DNA of 64,000 nucleotides from Microbulbifer sp. YPW1 (GTDB lineage Bacteria; Pseudomonadota; Gammaproteobacteria; Pseudomonadales; Cellvibrionaceae). The stretch spans positions 1,467,001 to 1,531,000 of the forward strand of contig NZ_CP055157.1 in NCBI RefSeq assembly GCF_013367775.1, written 5' to 3'. Positions 24,489-33,775 of the stretch are shown here, in pieces. The translations under genes were made by a program, and so were the position numbers. The notes beneath the pieces are model-generated. The model did no database searches and was not told the DNA's origin. It saw only the letters and a list, made by a program, of their open reading frames with translations. Numbering within the stretch: the stretch's first letter is position 1; the number at the start of each line of letters is the position of its first letter.

Positions 24489-26555
24489 TCATTCAATACC
24501 CGAGTGCCGCAACAGTGCGTCTATTTTAGGGGCTCGGCCGCGAAATTCTGCGAACAGGTCCTGTGCATCTCGACTTCCGCCCTGCTCCAGGACCGTGCTC
24601 AGGAAGTGATTGCCGGTGGCGGGATCGAAAATTCCCGTCTCCTCGAACAGGGAAAACGCATCCGCGCTCAGTACTTCGGCCCACTTGTAGCTGTAGTATC
24701 CGGCGGCGTAACCGCCGGCAAAAATATGGCTGAAACTGTTCTGGAAACGGTTATCCGGGGAAACCGGGACCACCGACACCCTGGCCCGAACCTCGTTGAT
24801 CAGGCGCTGGATTTCCTCTGCATTGGCGCCCTCCGGGCGGGAGTGCAGCAGGAAGTCAAACAGGGCGAACTCCAGCTGGCGCACGGTAAACATGGCGGAC
24901 TGGAAGTTCTTGGCCGCGAGCATTTTTTCCAGTAATTCCTGCGGCAGCGGCTCACCAGTCTCGTAATGACCGGCAATCATCGCCAGTGCCTCCGGCTCCC
25001 AACACCAGTTTTCCAGAAACTGGCTGGGCAACTCTACCGCATCCCAGGCAACACCGTTAATGCCGGAGACCGCGGCCACGTCCACCTGGGTCAGCATATG
25101 GTGCAGGCCGTGGCCGAATTCGTGGAATAAGGTGGTGACCTCGTAGTGGGTCAGCAGTGCCGGCGTGTCTTTACCCGAGCCGGAAGCGGCAGTCGGCGAA
25201 GAAAAGTTGCATACCAGGTAGGCCACTGGCAGCTGTAGGCCACCACTGGTCTGGCGGCGCACCCGCGCGTCATCCATCCAGGCGCCGCCGCGCTTGTTCT
25301 CGCGGGCATAGGGATCGAGATAGAAGCCGGCAATGGGCTCGCCGCCGCGCTTCAGCCAGTAAAAGTGCACGTCCGGGTGATAGGTGGCTACCGAGCTGTC
25401 CTGCTCGGCGCTCACGCCGAACAGCTTTTCCGCTACCGAGAACAGGCCCGACAATACTTTCGGATACGGAAAATACGGACGCAGCTCTTCCTGGCTGACC
25501 GCGTAGCGTGCCTGCTTGAGCTTCTCAGCGGCCCAAGCAACATCCCACGGCTGCAGGCGGTCGATACCGAGCTCACTGTCGGCAAATGCCTGCAGCTCGG
25601 CAAACTCTCGCACCGCGGCGGGCTTGGCGCGCTTGGCCAGATCCCACAAGAAGGTTTCCACATGCTCGGGAGATTCTGCCATCTTGCTGGCCAGGGAGCG
25701 CTCTGCGTAGTTCTTCATTCCCAGCAGATGTGCCTGCTCTGCGCGCAGGGAAAGAATTTCGGCCATCACATTGGCGTTATCGAACTCACCGGCGTTGGGG
25801 CCAACATTGGAGGCGCGGGTGATAAACGCGTAATGCATCTTGTGGCGCAGTTCGCGGTTCTCCGCGTGGGTCATCACCGCCAGAAAGCAGGGGCCATCCA
25901 GGGTCAGCAACCAACCGGATTTCCCCTTCGACTCCGCCAGTGCCCTGGCGGTGGCCAGCGAGGATTCGGGGATACCTGCCAGCTCGGCTTCCTCGGTGAT
26001 ATTCAGTGTCCACGCATTGGTGGCGTCCAGCACATTATTGGCAAATTTGCTTTTCAGTTCTGCCAGGCGCTTGCTGATGCTGGCGTAACGTTCGCGCTTC
26101 TCGCCTTCCAGGCTGACACCACCAAGATGCATGTCGCGAAGACCATGACGCACCGCCTGTTTGCGCGCCTGCGGCCAGTTGGCAAAATCTGTGGACTTGG
26201 CCAGCGCCCGGTAGACAGCGTAGAGCTCCGGATTCTGCCCGAGCTCCGTCCAGTATTCGGTGACCTGGGACAGGCACGCCTCGTAGGGCGCGCGCCAGTC
26301 GCCACTCAGTACGCTGTTCAGGTGAGAGACCGGAGAAAACGCCTTGCTCAGCTGATCCTGAGCCTCTTCCAACGGCGCCATGGTTTCTTCCCAGCTTGGG
26401 TTACTTCCCGCATTTTGCAGACAAGATTGCAGCTGTTCTCGACATTTGGCGATGAGCTCTGCGATTGCCGGCTCGGCGTGCTGCGGCTTTACAGTATCGA
26501 ACGGGGGCAGCAGCGGAGCGCTCAACAGCGGGTTGGGTGCGGGCGATTCAGACAT
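24489..26555 (-). CDS. prlC: Oligopeptidase A
   Basis: 688 aa M3-family zinc metallopeptidase that degrades signal peptides and other short peptides in the cytoplasm. The metal site HEFGHGLHHM (H478, E479, H482) is intact with the downstream Glu region (FLENWCWEPEAL), and the length equals that of E. coli PrlC (about 680). AAGGA lies upstream of the ATG. Divergent from the carbonic anhydrase-like gene. Confidence 0.95.
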   Translation of the reverse strand: MSESPAPNPLLSAPLLPPFDTVKPQHAEPAIAELIAKCREQLQSCLQNAGSNPSWEETMAPLEEAQDQLSKAFSPVSHLNSVLSGDWRAPYEACLSQVTEYWTELGQNPELYAVYRALAKSTDFANWPQARKQAVRHGLRDMHLGGVSLEGEKRERYASISKRLAELKSKFANNVLDATNAWTLNITEEAELAGIPESSLATARALAESKGKSGWLLTLDGPCFLAVMTHAENRELRHKMHYAFITRASNVGPNAGEFDNANVMAEILSLRAEQAHLLGMKNYAERSLASKMAESPEHVETFLWDLAKRAKPAAVREFAELQAFADSELGIDRLQPWDVAWAAEKLKQARYAVSQEELRPYFPYPKVLSGLFSVAEKLFGVSAEQDSSVATYHPDVHFYWLKRGGEPIAGFYLDPYARENKRGGAWMDDARVRRQTSGGLQLPVAYLVCNFSSPTAASGSGKDTPALLTHYEVTTLFHEFGHGLHHMLTQVDVAAVSGINGVAWDAVELPSQFLENWCWEPEALAMIAGHYETGEPLPQELLEKMLAAKNFQSAMFTVRQLEFALFDFLLHSRPEGANAEEIQRLINEVRARVSVVPVSPDNRFQNSFSHIFAGGYAAGYYSYKWAEVLSADAFSLFEETGIFDPATGNHFLSTVLEQGGSRDAQDLFAEFRGRAPKIDALLRHSGIE

Positions 26556-26657
26556 CGGAATTCCTTGTCGACGGGCCCCCGATGATGCAACACCGGGCGC
26601 GGAGAAGGGTTAACATATGCCCAGTATTCTAGTGGATTGCCCAAGCGGAGGTCAGCC

Positions 26658-27215
26658 TTGTCCAAATCCGATTTACCCCAACACACCTTGCGCGAACATC
26701 GCGGCCAAACCCCGACACTCGGAGAGCGCGTATTTATTGATCCCCAGAGCTGCGTGATCGGCGATGTCGAACTGGGCGATGACTGTTCCGTGTGGCCGAT
26801 GACCGTTATCCGCGGTGACATGCACCGGGTACGTATCGGCGCCCGCACCAGCGTGCAGGACGGCTCGGTACTGCATATTACCCACGCCAGCGACTTCAAC
26901 GAGGGCGGATGGCCACTGACCATCGGCGAGGATGTCACCATCGGCCACAAAGCGTGTCTGCACGGCTGCACCGTGGGCAGCCGGGTGCTGATCGGTATCG
27001 GCGCGATTGTATTGGACGGAGCGGTGATCGAAGACGAAGTGGTACTTGCCGCCGGGGCACTGGTGCCTCCCGGTAAACGGCTGGAGAGCGGATATCTGTA
27101 CGTGGGCTCACCGGCAAAACAGGCGCGGCCACTGACGGAAAAGGAAAAAAAGTTCTTTACCTACACCGCCGGAAACTACGTCAAGCTCAAGGACGAATAT
27201 CTGGCGAAAAATTAG
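26658..27215 (+). CDS. Gamma-carbonic anhydrase-like protein (YrdA family)
   Basis: 185 aa left-handed beta-helix protein with hexapeptide repeats (VFIDPQSCVIGDVELGDDCS and following turns). The three zinc-ligand His of gamma carbonic anhydrases are at H73, H97 and H102 (SVLHITH, IGHKACLHGC). Enzymatic activity in this subgroup is often undetectable, so the role is uncertain. Start: TTG at 26658 has GGAGG six bases upstream, whereas the TTG at 26637 has none. Confidence 0.9.
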   Translation: MSKSDLPQHTLREHRGQTPTLGERVFIDPQSCVIGDVELGDDCSVWPMTVIRGDMHRVRIGARTSVQDGSVLHITHASDFNEGGWPLTIGEDVTIGHKACLHGCTVGSRVLIGIGAIVLDGAVIEDEVVLAAGALVPPGKRLESGYLYVGSPAKQARPLTEKEKKFFTYTAGNYVKLKDEYLAKN

Positions 27216-27269
27216 CGCGCAAAACCTCGCTCAGTGCCAGAAAATCCAGCGAAAAAACTTGCTTAACGG

Positions 27270-27303
27270 GCCCGCTTTTAGATCCATTCAGGCGGGCTTT
27301 TTT
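27270..27303 (+). terminator. Rho-independent terminator
   Basis: Stem GCCCGC / GCGGGC with a 16-nt loop followed by six T, 55 bp after the carbonic anhydrase-like gene. Confidence 0.8.
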
Positions 27304-27364
27304 GTTAAAATTTGAGCTTGGTTTTCGAGCCAGTTTTCCAGCCTAATGATCCGGCGCATTATCG

Positions 27365-28213
27365 ATGAATACCACGAGTAAGGACTCCGACCTCGCCCAA
27401 TGGCACCAGTGTATCGCCAACCTGCTGGATAGCGAGTCAGACTCCGAGCGTATCTATGAGCTGCTGCGTGGCGCCGAAGCCCTGGTGCGCGGTAACAGCA
27501 GCATGGCGATTCTGTACCCTGCAGATGGCCCGCCGGAAATTACCCATCATCGTCTGCTGGCCAACGAGCAGCTGAGCACCCAGGTGGATCGCTATATCGA
27601 GGGTGCCTATCTGTTCGACCCCTTCTATCGCGCTGCGGTGGATGAAAACAAGCAGGGATTTTACCTGCTGCGGGAAGTCGCACCGGACGCCTTCGCACAG
27701 ACGGAATATTTCCGACGCTACTATCGCGAGGCCAACCTCGGCGACGAGGGGTGTTATCTGCTGCGCGGTGAAAACGGAATCATCGCCAGTCTCTCTATCG
27801 GTCGAGCGTCCGACCTGGGTAGCGGGCGCTTTTCTTCCCATGAGGTTTCACTGCTGAAATCGCTGTTGCCCATTGTGGAAAGTGTGCTGCGAAAGTGGAT
27901 TTACAATTACCACCGCAGTGGCAGCCAGATCGAGACTTTCGGTAAACGCCTGGAAAGCGCGCTGGAGAATTTCGGCAGTTCACTGCTGACCAAGCGCGAG
28001 TGTGAGGTGCTGCACATGACCATGCGCGGACACTCGATTAAATCCATGGCGGAGAAGCTCGACGCCAGTGTGGATACCATCAAGACACACCGCAAAAATA
28101 TTTATTCCAAGCTCGATGTTACTTCCCAATCCGAGCTGTTTTACCTGTTTATCAGCGCCCTGCGCCATCACTCCGGAACTGACCCGGATCCGCTGACCAG
28201 CCTGGAAAAATAA
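27365..28213 (+). CDS. LuxR-family transcriptional regulator of the catabolic island
   Basis: 282 aa. C-terminal LuxR-type helix-turn-helix at residues 206-262 (LLTKRECEVLHMTMRGHSIK ... TIKTHRKNIYSKLDV). The N-terminal 200 residues have no receiver Asp and no recognisable autoinducer-binding tryptophans; they look like a small-ligand sensor domain (YIEGAYLFDPFYRAAVDENK). This type often sits beside amine catabolism genes and activates them in response to substrate. It is convergent with the FAD oxidoreductase gene; a candidate target is the palindrome at 32186-32201. Confidence 0.85.
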   Translation: MNTTSKDSDLAQWHQCIANLLDSESDSERIYELLRGAEALVRGNSSMAILYPADGPPEITHHRLLANEQLSTQVDRYIEGAYLFDPFYRAAVDENKQGFYLLREVAPDAFAQTEYFRRYYREANLGDEGCYLLRGENGIIASLSIGRASDLGSGRFSSHEVSLLKSLLPIVESVLRKWIYNYHRSGSQIETFGKRLESALENFGSSLLTKRECEVLHMTMRGHSIKSMAEKLDASVDTIKTHRKNIYSKLDVTSQSELFYLFISALRHHSGTDPDPLTSLEK

Positions 28214-28224
28214 GTCGACGGACA

Positions 28225-28281
28225 CAAAAAATCCCGCATCCACTGTTTGCAACGAGGTAGGCGTCGGAACAGCGGTGCGGG
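28225..28281 (-). terminator. Rho-independent terminator after FAD oxidoreductase gene
   Basis: A long stem (CCCGCACCGCTGTT paired with AACAGTGGATGCGGG, one mismatch) followed on the minus strand by ATTTTTTG, about 50 bp past the oxidoreductase stop. Confidence 0.75.
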
Positions 28282-28330
28282 CAAATGTCCACAAGACAGA
28301 AATCAGGACAAGACAACAATCACAACAGAA

Positions 28331-29746
28331 TTATTTCTGAGTAATGGGAAAACCCATCTTCTCCACCATACGCACCCAGGGAATACGCCAGCCGCGTTTT
28401 TCATCCAGGGTATCCAGTGCATACATGGTGATCTTTGCGCCGATCCAACGGAATGGCTCCGGCGGAATATACGCCGGCTGAGAAATGGCAAACTTCAACC
28501 CGAGCTCCGGGACTTTTTTGTCGTCCAGAATCGCCAGCGCAACGCGCGCGCCAAAGCGTGTGGCTGTCACACCGAAACCGGAGTAACCGCCGGCATACAG
28601 CATCTTTCCGCCGTGATAATGCTGATAGTGCACTGCCATACGTGTGGTCAGGGCAATGGGACCGCTCCACGCGTGGCTGAAGTTAATGCCGCGCAATGAC
28701 GGAAAGGTGCGGTAAAAATTTTCGATCAGGCGCACATAGGGTTCCGGCGCCTTGTCGTCTTCCGGGTCGGTATTGTTGCCGAAGAAATAGTCCAGACGGC
28801 CACCGAACAGAATGCGATTGTCCGCGGTCAGGCGCATGTAGTTGAGCTGGGTGCGGGTATCGTAGATGCCCTGACGGTTTTGCCAGCCGATACTCGCCAG
28901 CTGCTCTTCGCTCAGTGGCTCCGTCACCACGATGCGGTCGCGGATGGCGGCAACGCGGTTGCGGATTTTCTTGTTGCCGGAAGCGAAGGCGTTGGTGGCC
29001 AGTAGCACCTTGTTGGCCTGTACGCGGCCTTTTGGTGTTTTCACCAGTACGCCTTTGCGATTTTTGGCGTTGCTGACCATGGGCGTGTTTTCGTAAATCT
29101 TTACACCCAGCTCCATGGCAACACGTTTCAGGCCCCAGGCGAGTTTTGCCGGGTGCACGGTGCCGCTGCGTTTTTTCGACCACAGGCCACCGTTAAACAA
29201 TGGTGATTTCACTTCCTGTTGCACAGCATCCTTGTCCAGCAAGTGTGCGTCGTGGCCGTAGTGGCGATACAGCTCGTATTCCTTCTCAATATCCTCGATG
29301 CCTTCATCGCCGACAGCGACGGTGAGCTCACCGCCCCACTCCAGGTCGCAGTCGATACCGTAGCGCTCGATGGTCTCGCGGAAACCGTCCAGGTTTTCCT
29401 TGCCCAGTTGCTCCAGCATTTCCATGTCTTCGGGAAACAACCGCTGCGCATTGGCCAGGCCGTGCATCACCGACGTGGACAGAATCGCCGCCGGCCGTCC
29501 GGAGGCCCCGATGGCGATGCTGTTGGCCTCGATCAGCACAACATCGCGTTCGGGATTGGCTTCCTTGGCCTGCACCGCGGCCCACAGACCGGTAAATCCA
29601 CCGCCGACAATCAGCAGGTCACAGTCCAGCGGTCGCTGCAGCGCGGGCTCATCGCGCGGGCGCTGCGGTGCATCCAGCCAGTAGGGAAAGAAGGTCGTTT
29701 TTTGTAGCGCTTCCAGAGCGTCCGCCCTGGTTTGTGGGTCACACAT
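28331..29746 (-). CDS. FAD-dependent amine oxidoreductase, PuuB/OrdL type
   Basis: 471 aa DAO-fold flavoenzyme. The dinucleotide-binding motif is in CDLLIVGGGFTGLWAAVQAK (about residues 43-62); SIAIGASGRPAAIL, GYSGFGVTATRFG and AMVH-like FSHAWSGPIALT segments are as in gamma-glutamylputrescine oxidoreductase. It should oxidise a primary or secondary amine to an aldehyde with H2O2 release. No gamma-glutamylputrescine synthetase is present nearby, so the amine may be used directly. It lies 38 bp downstream of the TonB receptor gene, probably one operon. Confidence 0.88.
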   Translation of the reverse strand: MCDPQTRADALEALQKTTFFPYWLDAPQRPRDEPALQRPLDCDLLIVGGGFTGLWAAVQAKEANPERDVVLIEANSIAIGASGRPAAILSTSVMHGLANAQRLFPEDMEMLEQLGKENLDGFRETIERYGIDCDLEWGGELTVAVGDEGIEDIEKEYELYRHYGHDAHLLDKDAVQQEVKSPLFNGGLWSKKRSGTVHPAKLAWGLKRVAMELGVKIYENTPMVSNAKNRKGVLVKTPKGRVQANKVLLATNAFASGNKKIRNRVAAIRDRIVVTEPLSEEQLASIGWQNRQGIYDTRTQLNYMRLTADNRILFGGRLDYFFGNNTDPEDDKAPEPYVRLIENFYRTFPSLRGINFSHAWSGPIALTTRMAVHYQHYHGGKMLYAGGYSGFGVTATRFGARVALAILDDKKVPELGLKFAISQPAYIPPEPFRWIGAKITMYALDTLDEKRGWRIPWVRMVEKMGFPITQK

Positions 29747-29784
29747 GATTACCTCTTTATCATCGCGTTATCGCCGGCGCGTAA

Positions 29785-32112
29785 TTAGAAAATGTTGTAG
29801 CGAACCGAAACCCCAAAGGTGGTCGGCGCCTGGCGATAGAAAGAGCGGCCAGCAAAACTGGAGAACGCATAGGTCTCCGCACTGCTGTCCTCAATGTTTT
29901 TGATCCAACCACTGACTTCCCAGCGCTCGCCGGCATCGCTCAGCGAGGCTTCCGCGTCCCAGGAGTGCACAGGTCCGGACAGAGCGTTGTCGTCCGCCAG
30001 CTGTGCGGTCATCTCATCGCTGTAGGTGTAGCTGGTCTGCAGGCGCAGGTTGTAGTCGGCGAGCGGCAGGTCGTAGGCGACCAGGCTGTTGTAACTCCAT
30101 TCCGGGGCCTGCGACAGCGAGGCGCCTGCGGGCAGCGGTGCGGCCAGGGCATCCACAAACAACTGGTTTACGCCATCGGCGTTGTCGTTCACCGACGGAT
30201 CCGCGGCGATGCCGCGCATGTCGGCGGTGCCCGGTGCCCTGGTGACTTCGCTATCCAGGAAGGCCACACCGGCCATTACCGTCAGGTTGTCGGTGGGCAG
30301 CCAGTGCAGGTCCAGTTCGAAACCGTTGGTTTTGGATTCCGGTACATTGACCAGGGTGGTATCCGCTACCGGGAATTCCAGGTAGTTACTGAAATCGTCA
30401 ACGATGATGGTCACCAGTGACTGGCGATCGGTGTAGTCGAGACTGAACAGGGCACCGTTCAGCTGCAGCGAGGCGTCGAACAGGGTGGCCTTGAAGCCCG
30501 CTTCAAAAGACAGAACTTTTTCCGGCTCCACGTACGCCCAGCTGGCGTCGTCGAGAATCGCTGCGCCGTAGTAGGCGCCGGCCTTGTAGCTGTTGGATAC
30601 GTTGGCGTAGAGCAGCAGGTCGTCGTGCAGCTGCCAGTCGAGACCCAGCTTGCCGGTCACGGCATTTTCGCTGCTGCTGTCGTTGAGCTCGGCGATGGTG
30701 TCATTGAACGAGTAGATATCGTCGTGGTTGGTGGAGATACCGTCGAAGGTGCGGTCGTCCGCGCTGTAGCGGATACCGGCGACCAGGTTGAAGGAATCGC
30801 CCAGCGCGGTTTCGGTGTGCAGGTAGGCCCCCCAGGATTTGGTGACCTGCTCATATTCTGCGGTAAGCAGGTCCCACCCCTGAGCGGAAACATCGGCCGG
30901 GTCGAGTACGAAGGTGCTGGCCACGGAATCGGTGACGAAGAAGGAATCGTCGAACACATCGCGGACGTTTACCGTGTCCTCGGAAATATTCACCCCGGCG
31001 ACCCAGGTGGTGGCACCGTCACCATTGCTGACCACGCGGAATTCCTGGGACCACTGGCTCATTTCGTTGTCCTGGTACAGGTCGAGAATCGCCGCGGAGG
31101 AGCCGCCGTAGTTGTCCACCACCTCGCGGTCGTAGGCATCGATCGCACTGATGGAGATGAAGTCAAAGGTTTCGAAACCGTAACTCAGATTCAGGGACGC
31201 GCCGTGGCCGGATTCATCGCGGGCCACCTTCAGGTCACCAACGTTGACGGTAGAGGCATCGTCGTTGCTGTTAAGTTCGTCGAACGAGGGATCGCCGAAG
31301 GCATCGCCGAGACCACTGACCTGAGGTGAAACCGGAGTGGACTTGTCACGACTGAAGTACACCTTGACCAGCGCCTCGCCGTTATCCGCAAACGGGAAGG
31401 AAACCTGGCCGCGGCCCGCGGAGCGGTCCACGCTGCCGAACACGCGACCGGTCTGGGGGTCTTCCTGCCAGCCGTCCGCCTTGGCCATGTTCAGGCTCAG
31501 GCGGCCCAGCACTTCGCCGCTGATCTGACCACTGACCACGCCCGTCATTTCGCGTGCGCCGAAGTTGCCAATACCCGCATCCACAAAGGCTTCAAATTCG
31601 CTGGTGGGTTTTACGCTGATGAAATTGATCGCACCACCGGTGGTGTTCTTGCCGTAGAGGGTGCCCTGGGGGCCCTTCAACACTTCGACCCGCTCGATAT
31701 CGAACAGCTGGCCGCCGAGGAAGGACGGGTTGCTGGCGAAGACTTCGTCGGTGTAGATACCTACACCGCTGCTGTTGTTGGGGCTGAAATCGTCGAGGCC
31801 GATGCCGCGGATGGCGAACACTGGGGTGCCGCCTGAAGTGCTGTTCACGGTGACCAGGCCCGGGGTGTGTGCACCCAGGTCCACGGCGCTGTCGATGCCG
31901 AGGTTCTGCATCATCTCACCACTGAACGCATTGGCGGATACGCCGATGTCATTCACCGACTGCTCACGCTTCTGCGCGGTGACGGAGACTTCTTCAATCT
32001 GGTTGGCGAAGGTGCCGGATGATATTCCCATCGTGGACAGGAACGCGCCGGTAACGGCGACGGCAAGCGTGTTCTTGGTGAAGCGTCGGCTGGTGTAACC
32101 CGAAAATCCCAT
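29785..32112 (-). CDS. TonB-dependent outer-membrane receptor
   Basis: 775 aa. Signal peptide ending near FANQIEE, TonB-box-like EEVSVTA at the start of the mature protein, plug domain with VEVLKGPQGTLYGKNTTGG, then a 22-strand barrel ending ...FGVSVRYNIF with a terminal Phe. The ATG at 32112 has AGAGGGA eight bases upstream; an earlier ATG at 32133 lies on that site. Its partners (amine oxidoreductase, permease, aldehyde dehydrogenase) suggest an organic nitrogen substrate rather than a siderophore; the specificity is inferred. Confidence 0.93.
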   Translation of the reverse strand: MGFSGYTSRRFTKNTLAVAVTGAFLSTMGISSGTFANQIEEVSVTAQKREQSVNDIGVSANAFSGEMMQNLGIDSAVDLGAHTPGLVTVNSTSGGTPVFAIRGIGLDDFSPNNSSGVGIYTDEVFASNPSFLGGQLFDIERVEVLKGPQGTLYGKNTTGGAINFISVKPTSEFEAFVDAGIGNFGAREMTGVVSGQISGEVLGRLSLNMAKADGWQEDPQTGRVFGSVDRSAGRGQVSFPFADNGEALVKVYFSRDKSTPVSPQVSGLGDAFGDPSFDELNSNDDASTVNVGDLKVARDESGHGASLNLSYGFETFDFISISAIDAYDREVVDNYGGSSAAILDLYQDNEMSQWSQEFRVVSNGDGATTWVAGVNISEDTVNVRDVFDDSFFVTDSVASTFVLDPADVSAQGWDLLTAEYEQVTKSWGAYLHTETALGDSFNLVAGIRYSADDRTFDGISTNHDDIYSFNDTIAELNDSSSENAVTGKLGLDWQLHDDLLLYANVSNSYKAGAYYGAAILDDASWAYVEPEKVLSFEAGFKATLFDASLQLNGALFSLDYTDRQSLVTIIVDDFSNYLEFPVADTTLVNVPESKTNGFELDLHWLPTDNLTVMAGVAFLDSEVTRAPGTADMRGIAADPSVNDNADGVNQLFVDALAAPLPAGASLSQAPEWSYNSLVAYDLPLADYNLRLQTSYTYSDEMTAQLADDNALSGPVHSWDAEASLSDAGERWEVSGWIKNIEDSSAETYAFSSFAGRSFYRQAPTTFGVSVRYNIF

Positions 32113-32185
32113 GACGATGTCCCTCTGATTCAATTATCTGTTTTATGTTGAGGGAGACTATAAAAACCGAATCAAAATTCAGGTA

Positions 32186-32201
32186 TCACCCCAACGGGTG
32201 A
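32186..32201. promoter_or_regulatory. Candidate operator upstream of TonB receptor gene
   Basis: TCACCCCAACGGGTGA, a perfect 6-4-6 inverted repeat about 75-90 bp upstream of the receptor ATG, just upstream of a plausible -10 (TTTATAGT, minus strand near 32157-32164). Candidate binding site for the adjacent LuxR-type regulator. Confidence 0.5.
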
Positions 32202-32237
32202 GGAAACCGAGCTTTTATTCAACTTTAAAAACAAGCA

Positions 32238-32263
32238 CAAAAACCCGCAAGTAGCGGGTTTTT
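32238..32263 (-). terminator. Rho-independent terminator after APC permease gene
   Basis: AACCCGC / GCGGGTT stem with a 5-nt loop flanked by A and T runs; 42 bp after the permease stop on the minus strand. Confidence 0.85.
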
Positions 32264-32301
32264 GTCAGAAATTTGCGATATTTTTCTAGGCGTTTAACAG
32301 G

Positions 32302-33705
32302 CTACAGAGCAGTAAGAACTCCAGAGGTTTCGCTTGCCAGCTTACCGTTCTGCTTTTCGGCCCACAGGATCGCCAGCTCACCCAGCAACAGGGTGACGAC
32401 GGAACCGATCAGCACCGGCCACTGCACACCTTCACCGGGTGTGTAGATAAACAGGAAAATGCTGCCGGCCAGTACCGCGACACAGAACAGTGTCAACGCC
32501 CGTGCAAAACCGTCTCCACCGGGCACCCGGAAGGGACGCGCGCGCGCGCCATCGGTGCGGCGCATTTTCAGGAACGCCAGGAACATACCCACATAGGGCA
32601 GCAGGAAAATAACCCCACTGAAGGCAAACAGCGACCAGAACAGGTCCTCGTTGGTTTCCACCAGAAAACCGTACAGCACCAGGATAAATGTGCTCATCAA
32701 GCCCATCAGTACCGCGGCGCCCACCGGGGTGTTGCGGCTGCGGCTTTTTATCGCAAACGCTTTCGGCAGTTCGCCCTCTTCCGCCGCTTCTGCCGCCGCG
32801 CGGTTGCCACCGATGGCCCAGGTAACGCCGTTGGAGAAAAATGTATAGAGCGCACCCACACCCAGCAGCATCACCACGGTTTCTCCAAAGGGCAGTGAAG
32901 CAAAGAAGAGCTCCAGGGTATCTACCAGGCCCTCTACCAGATCGATATCTTTTGCCGGGATGGCAGCCAGAATGGCAGTGGTGCCGAGGATATACAGCAG
33001 CAGGATAATCGCACCGGAAATCAGGATCGAGCGCGGCACATCGCGCTGCGGATTGCGCATTTCCTCACTGCTGGCACTGATCAGCTCGAAGCCGAGCATG
33101 CCGTAAATGATCGCGGGAATGTACTGCAGGCTGTCGCCCAGGTTGGGCTTGATACTCTCGAAAGTGATCGGGTTGGCGAGTCCGTTTTCCGCAGCGTAAA
33201 ACACTGCGCCAGCGCTGATCACGAAAAAGATGACGATCTTGATTATGGCACCGATGTTCGGCACCCACTTGCCCACATTGAGTGTCACCACGTTGGCGAT
33301 CACCGCCACCCAGGTAAGCACAATGCCGAGCCCGATCTGCACCGCGACCCCCATGCCCGGCCAGAACAGCTGTTTCGCCACGCCGGCAAACAGGATGAAA
33401 ATCGCCGGCATCCAGATCGCCACATTGACCCAGTAACTCCAGCTGATACGCGACGCCCAGCGGCCGCCAAATGCGTCCCGCACCCAGGCGTAGATGCCCC
33501 CTTTTTCCGGATAGGCACAGCCGAGTTCGGCGGATACCAGGGCAAAGGGCACAAAGAAAAACAGCCCCAGAAACATCCACCAGAAAATACTCGAGGTACC
33601 GATGGCGGCGGTGGCGGCAAGGGTGTCCACCAACAGGATGGCGGACACGGTAAACAGGATCATGTCCCGTTTACCCAGATTCTTTTTGACGGCTACTTCT
33701 GTCAC
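32302..33705 (-). CDS. APC-family amino acid/polyamine permease
   Basis: 467 aa with twelve hydrophobic segments. N-terminal FTVSAILLVDTLAATAAIG and GGIYAWVRDAFGGRWASRISWSYWVN are typical of the APC superfamily (glutamate/GABA and polyamine exchanger branch). It should take up the amine or amino acid substrate of the island across the inner membrane. It is 70 bp downstream of the aldehyde dehydrogenase gene, presumably co-transcribed. Confidence 0.9.
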   Translation of the reverse strand: MTEVAVKKNLGKRDMILFTVSAILLVDTLAATAAIGTSSIFWWMFLGLFFFVPFALVSAELGCAYPEKGGIYAWVRDAFGGRWASRISWSYWVNVAIWMPAIFILFAGVAKQLFWPGMGVAVQIGLGIVLTWVAVIANVVTLNVGKWVPNIGAIIKIVIFFVISAGAVFYAAENGLANPITFESIKPNLGDSLQYIPAIIYGMLGFELISASSEEMRNPQRDVPRSILISGAIILLLYILGTTAILAAIPAKDIDLVEGLVDTLELFFASLPFGETVVMLLGVGALYTFFSNGVTWAIGGNRAAAEAAEEGELPKAFAIKSRSRNTPVGAAVLMGLMSTFILVLYGFLVETNEDLFWSLFAFSGVIFLLPYVGMFLAFLKMRRTDGARARPFRVPGGDGFARALTLFCVAVLAGSIFLFIYTPGEGVQWPVLIGSVVTLLLGELAILWAEKQNGKLASETSGVLTAL

Positions 33706-33775
33706 GGAGATTCTCCCGCGTTACTTATTTTATTATTTCGTTTGTGTCGGTCAGTATCAGCCGGCGCGCCGCGGA

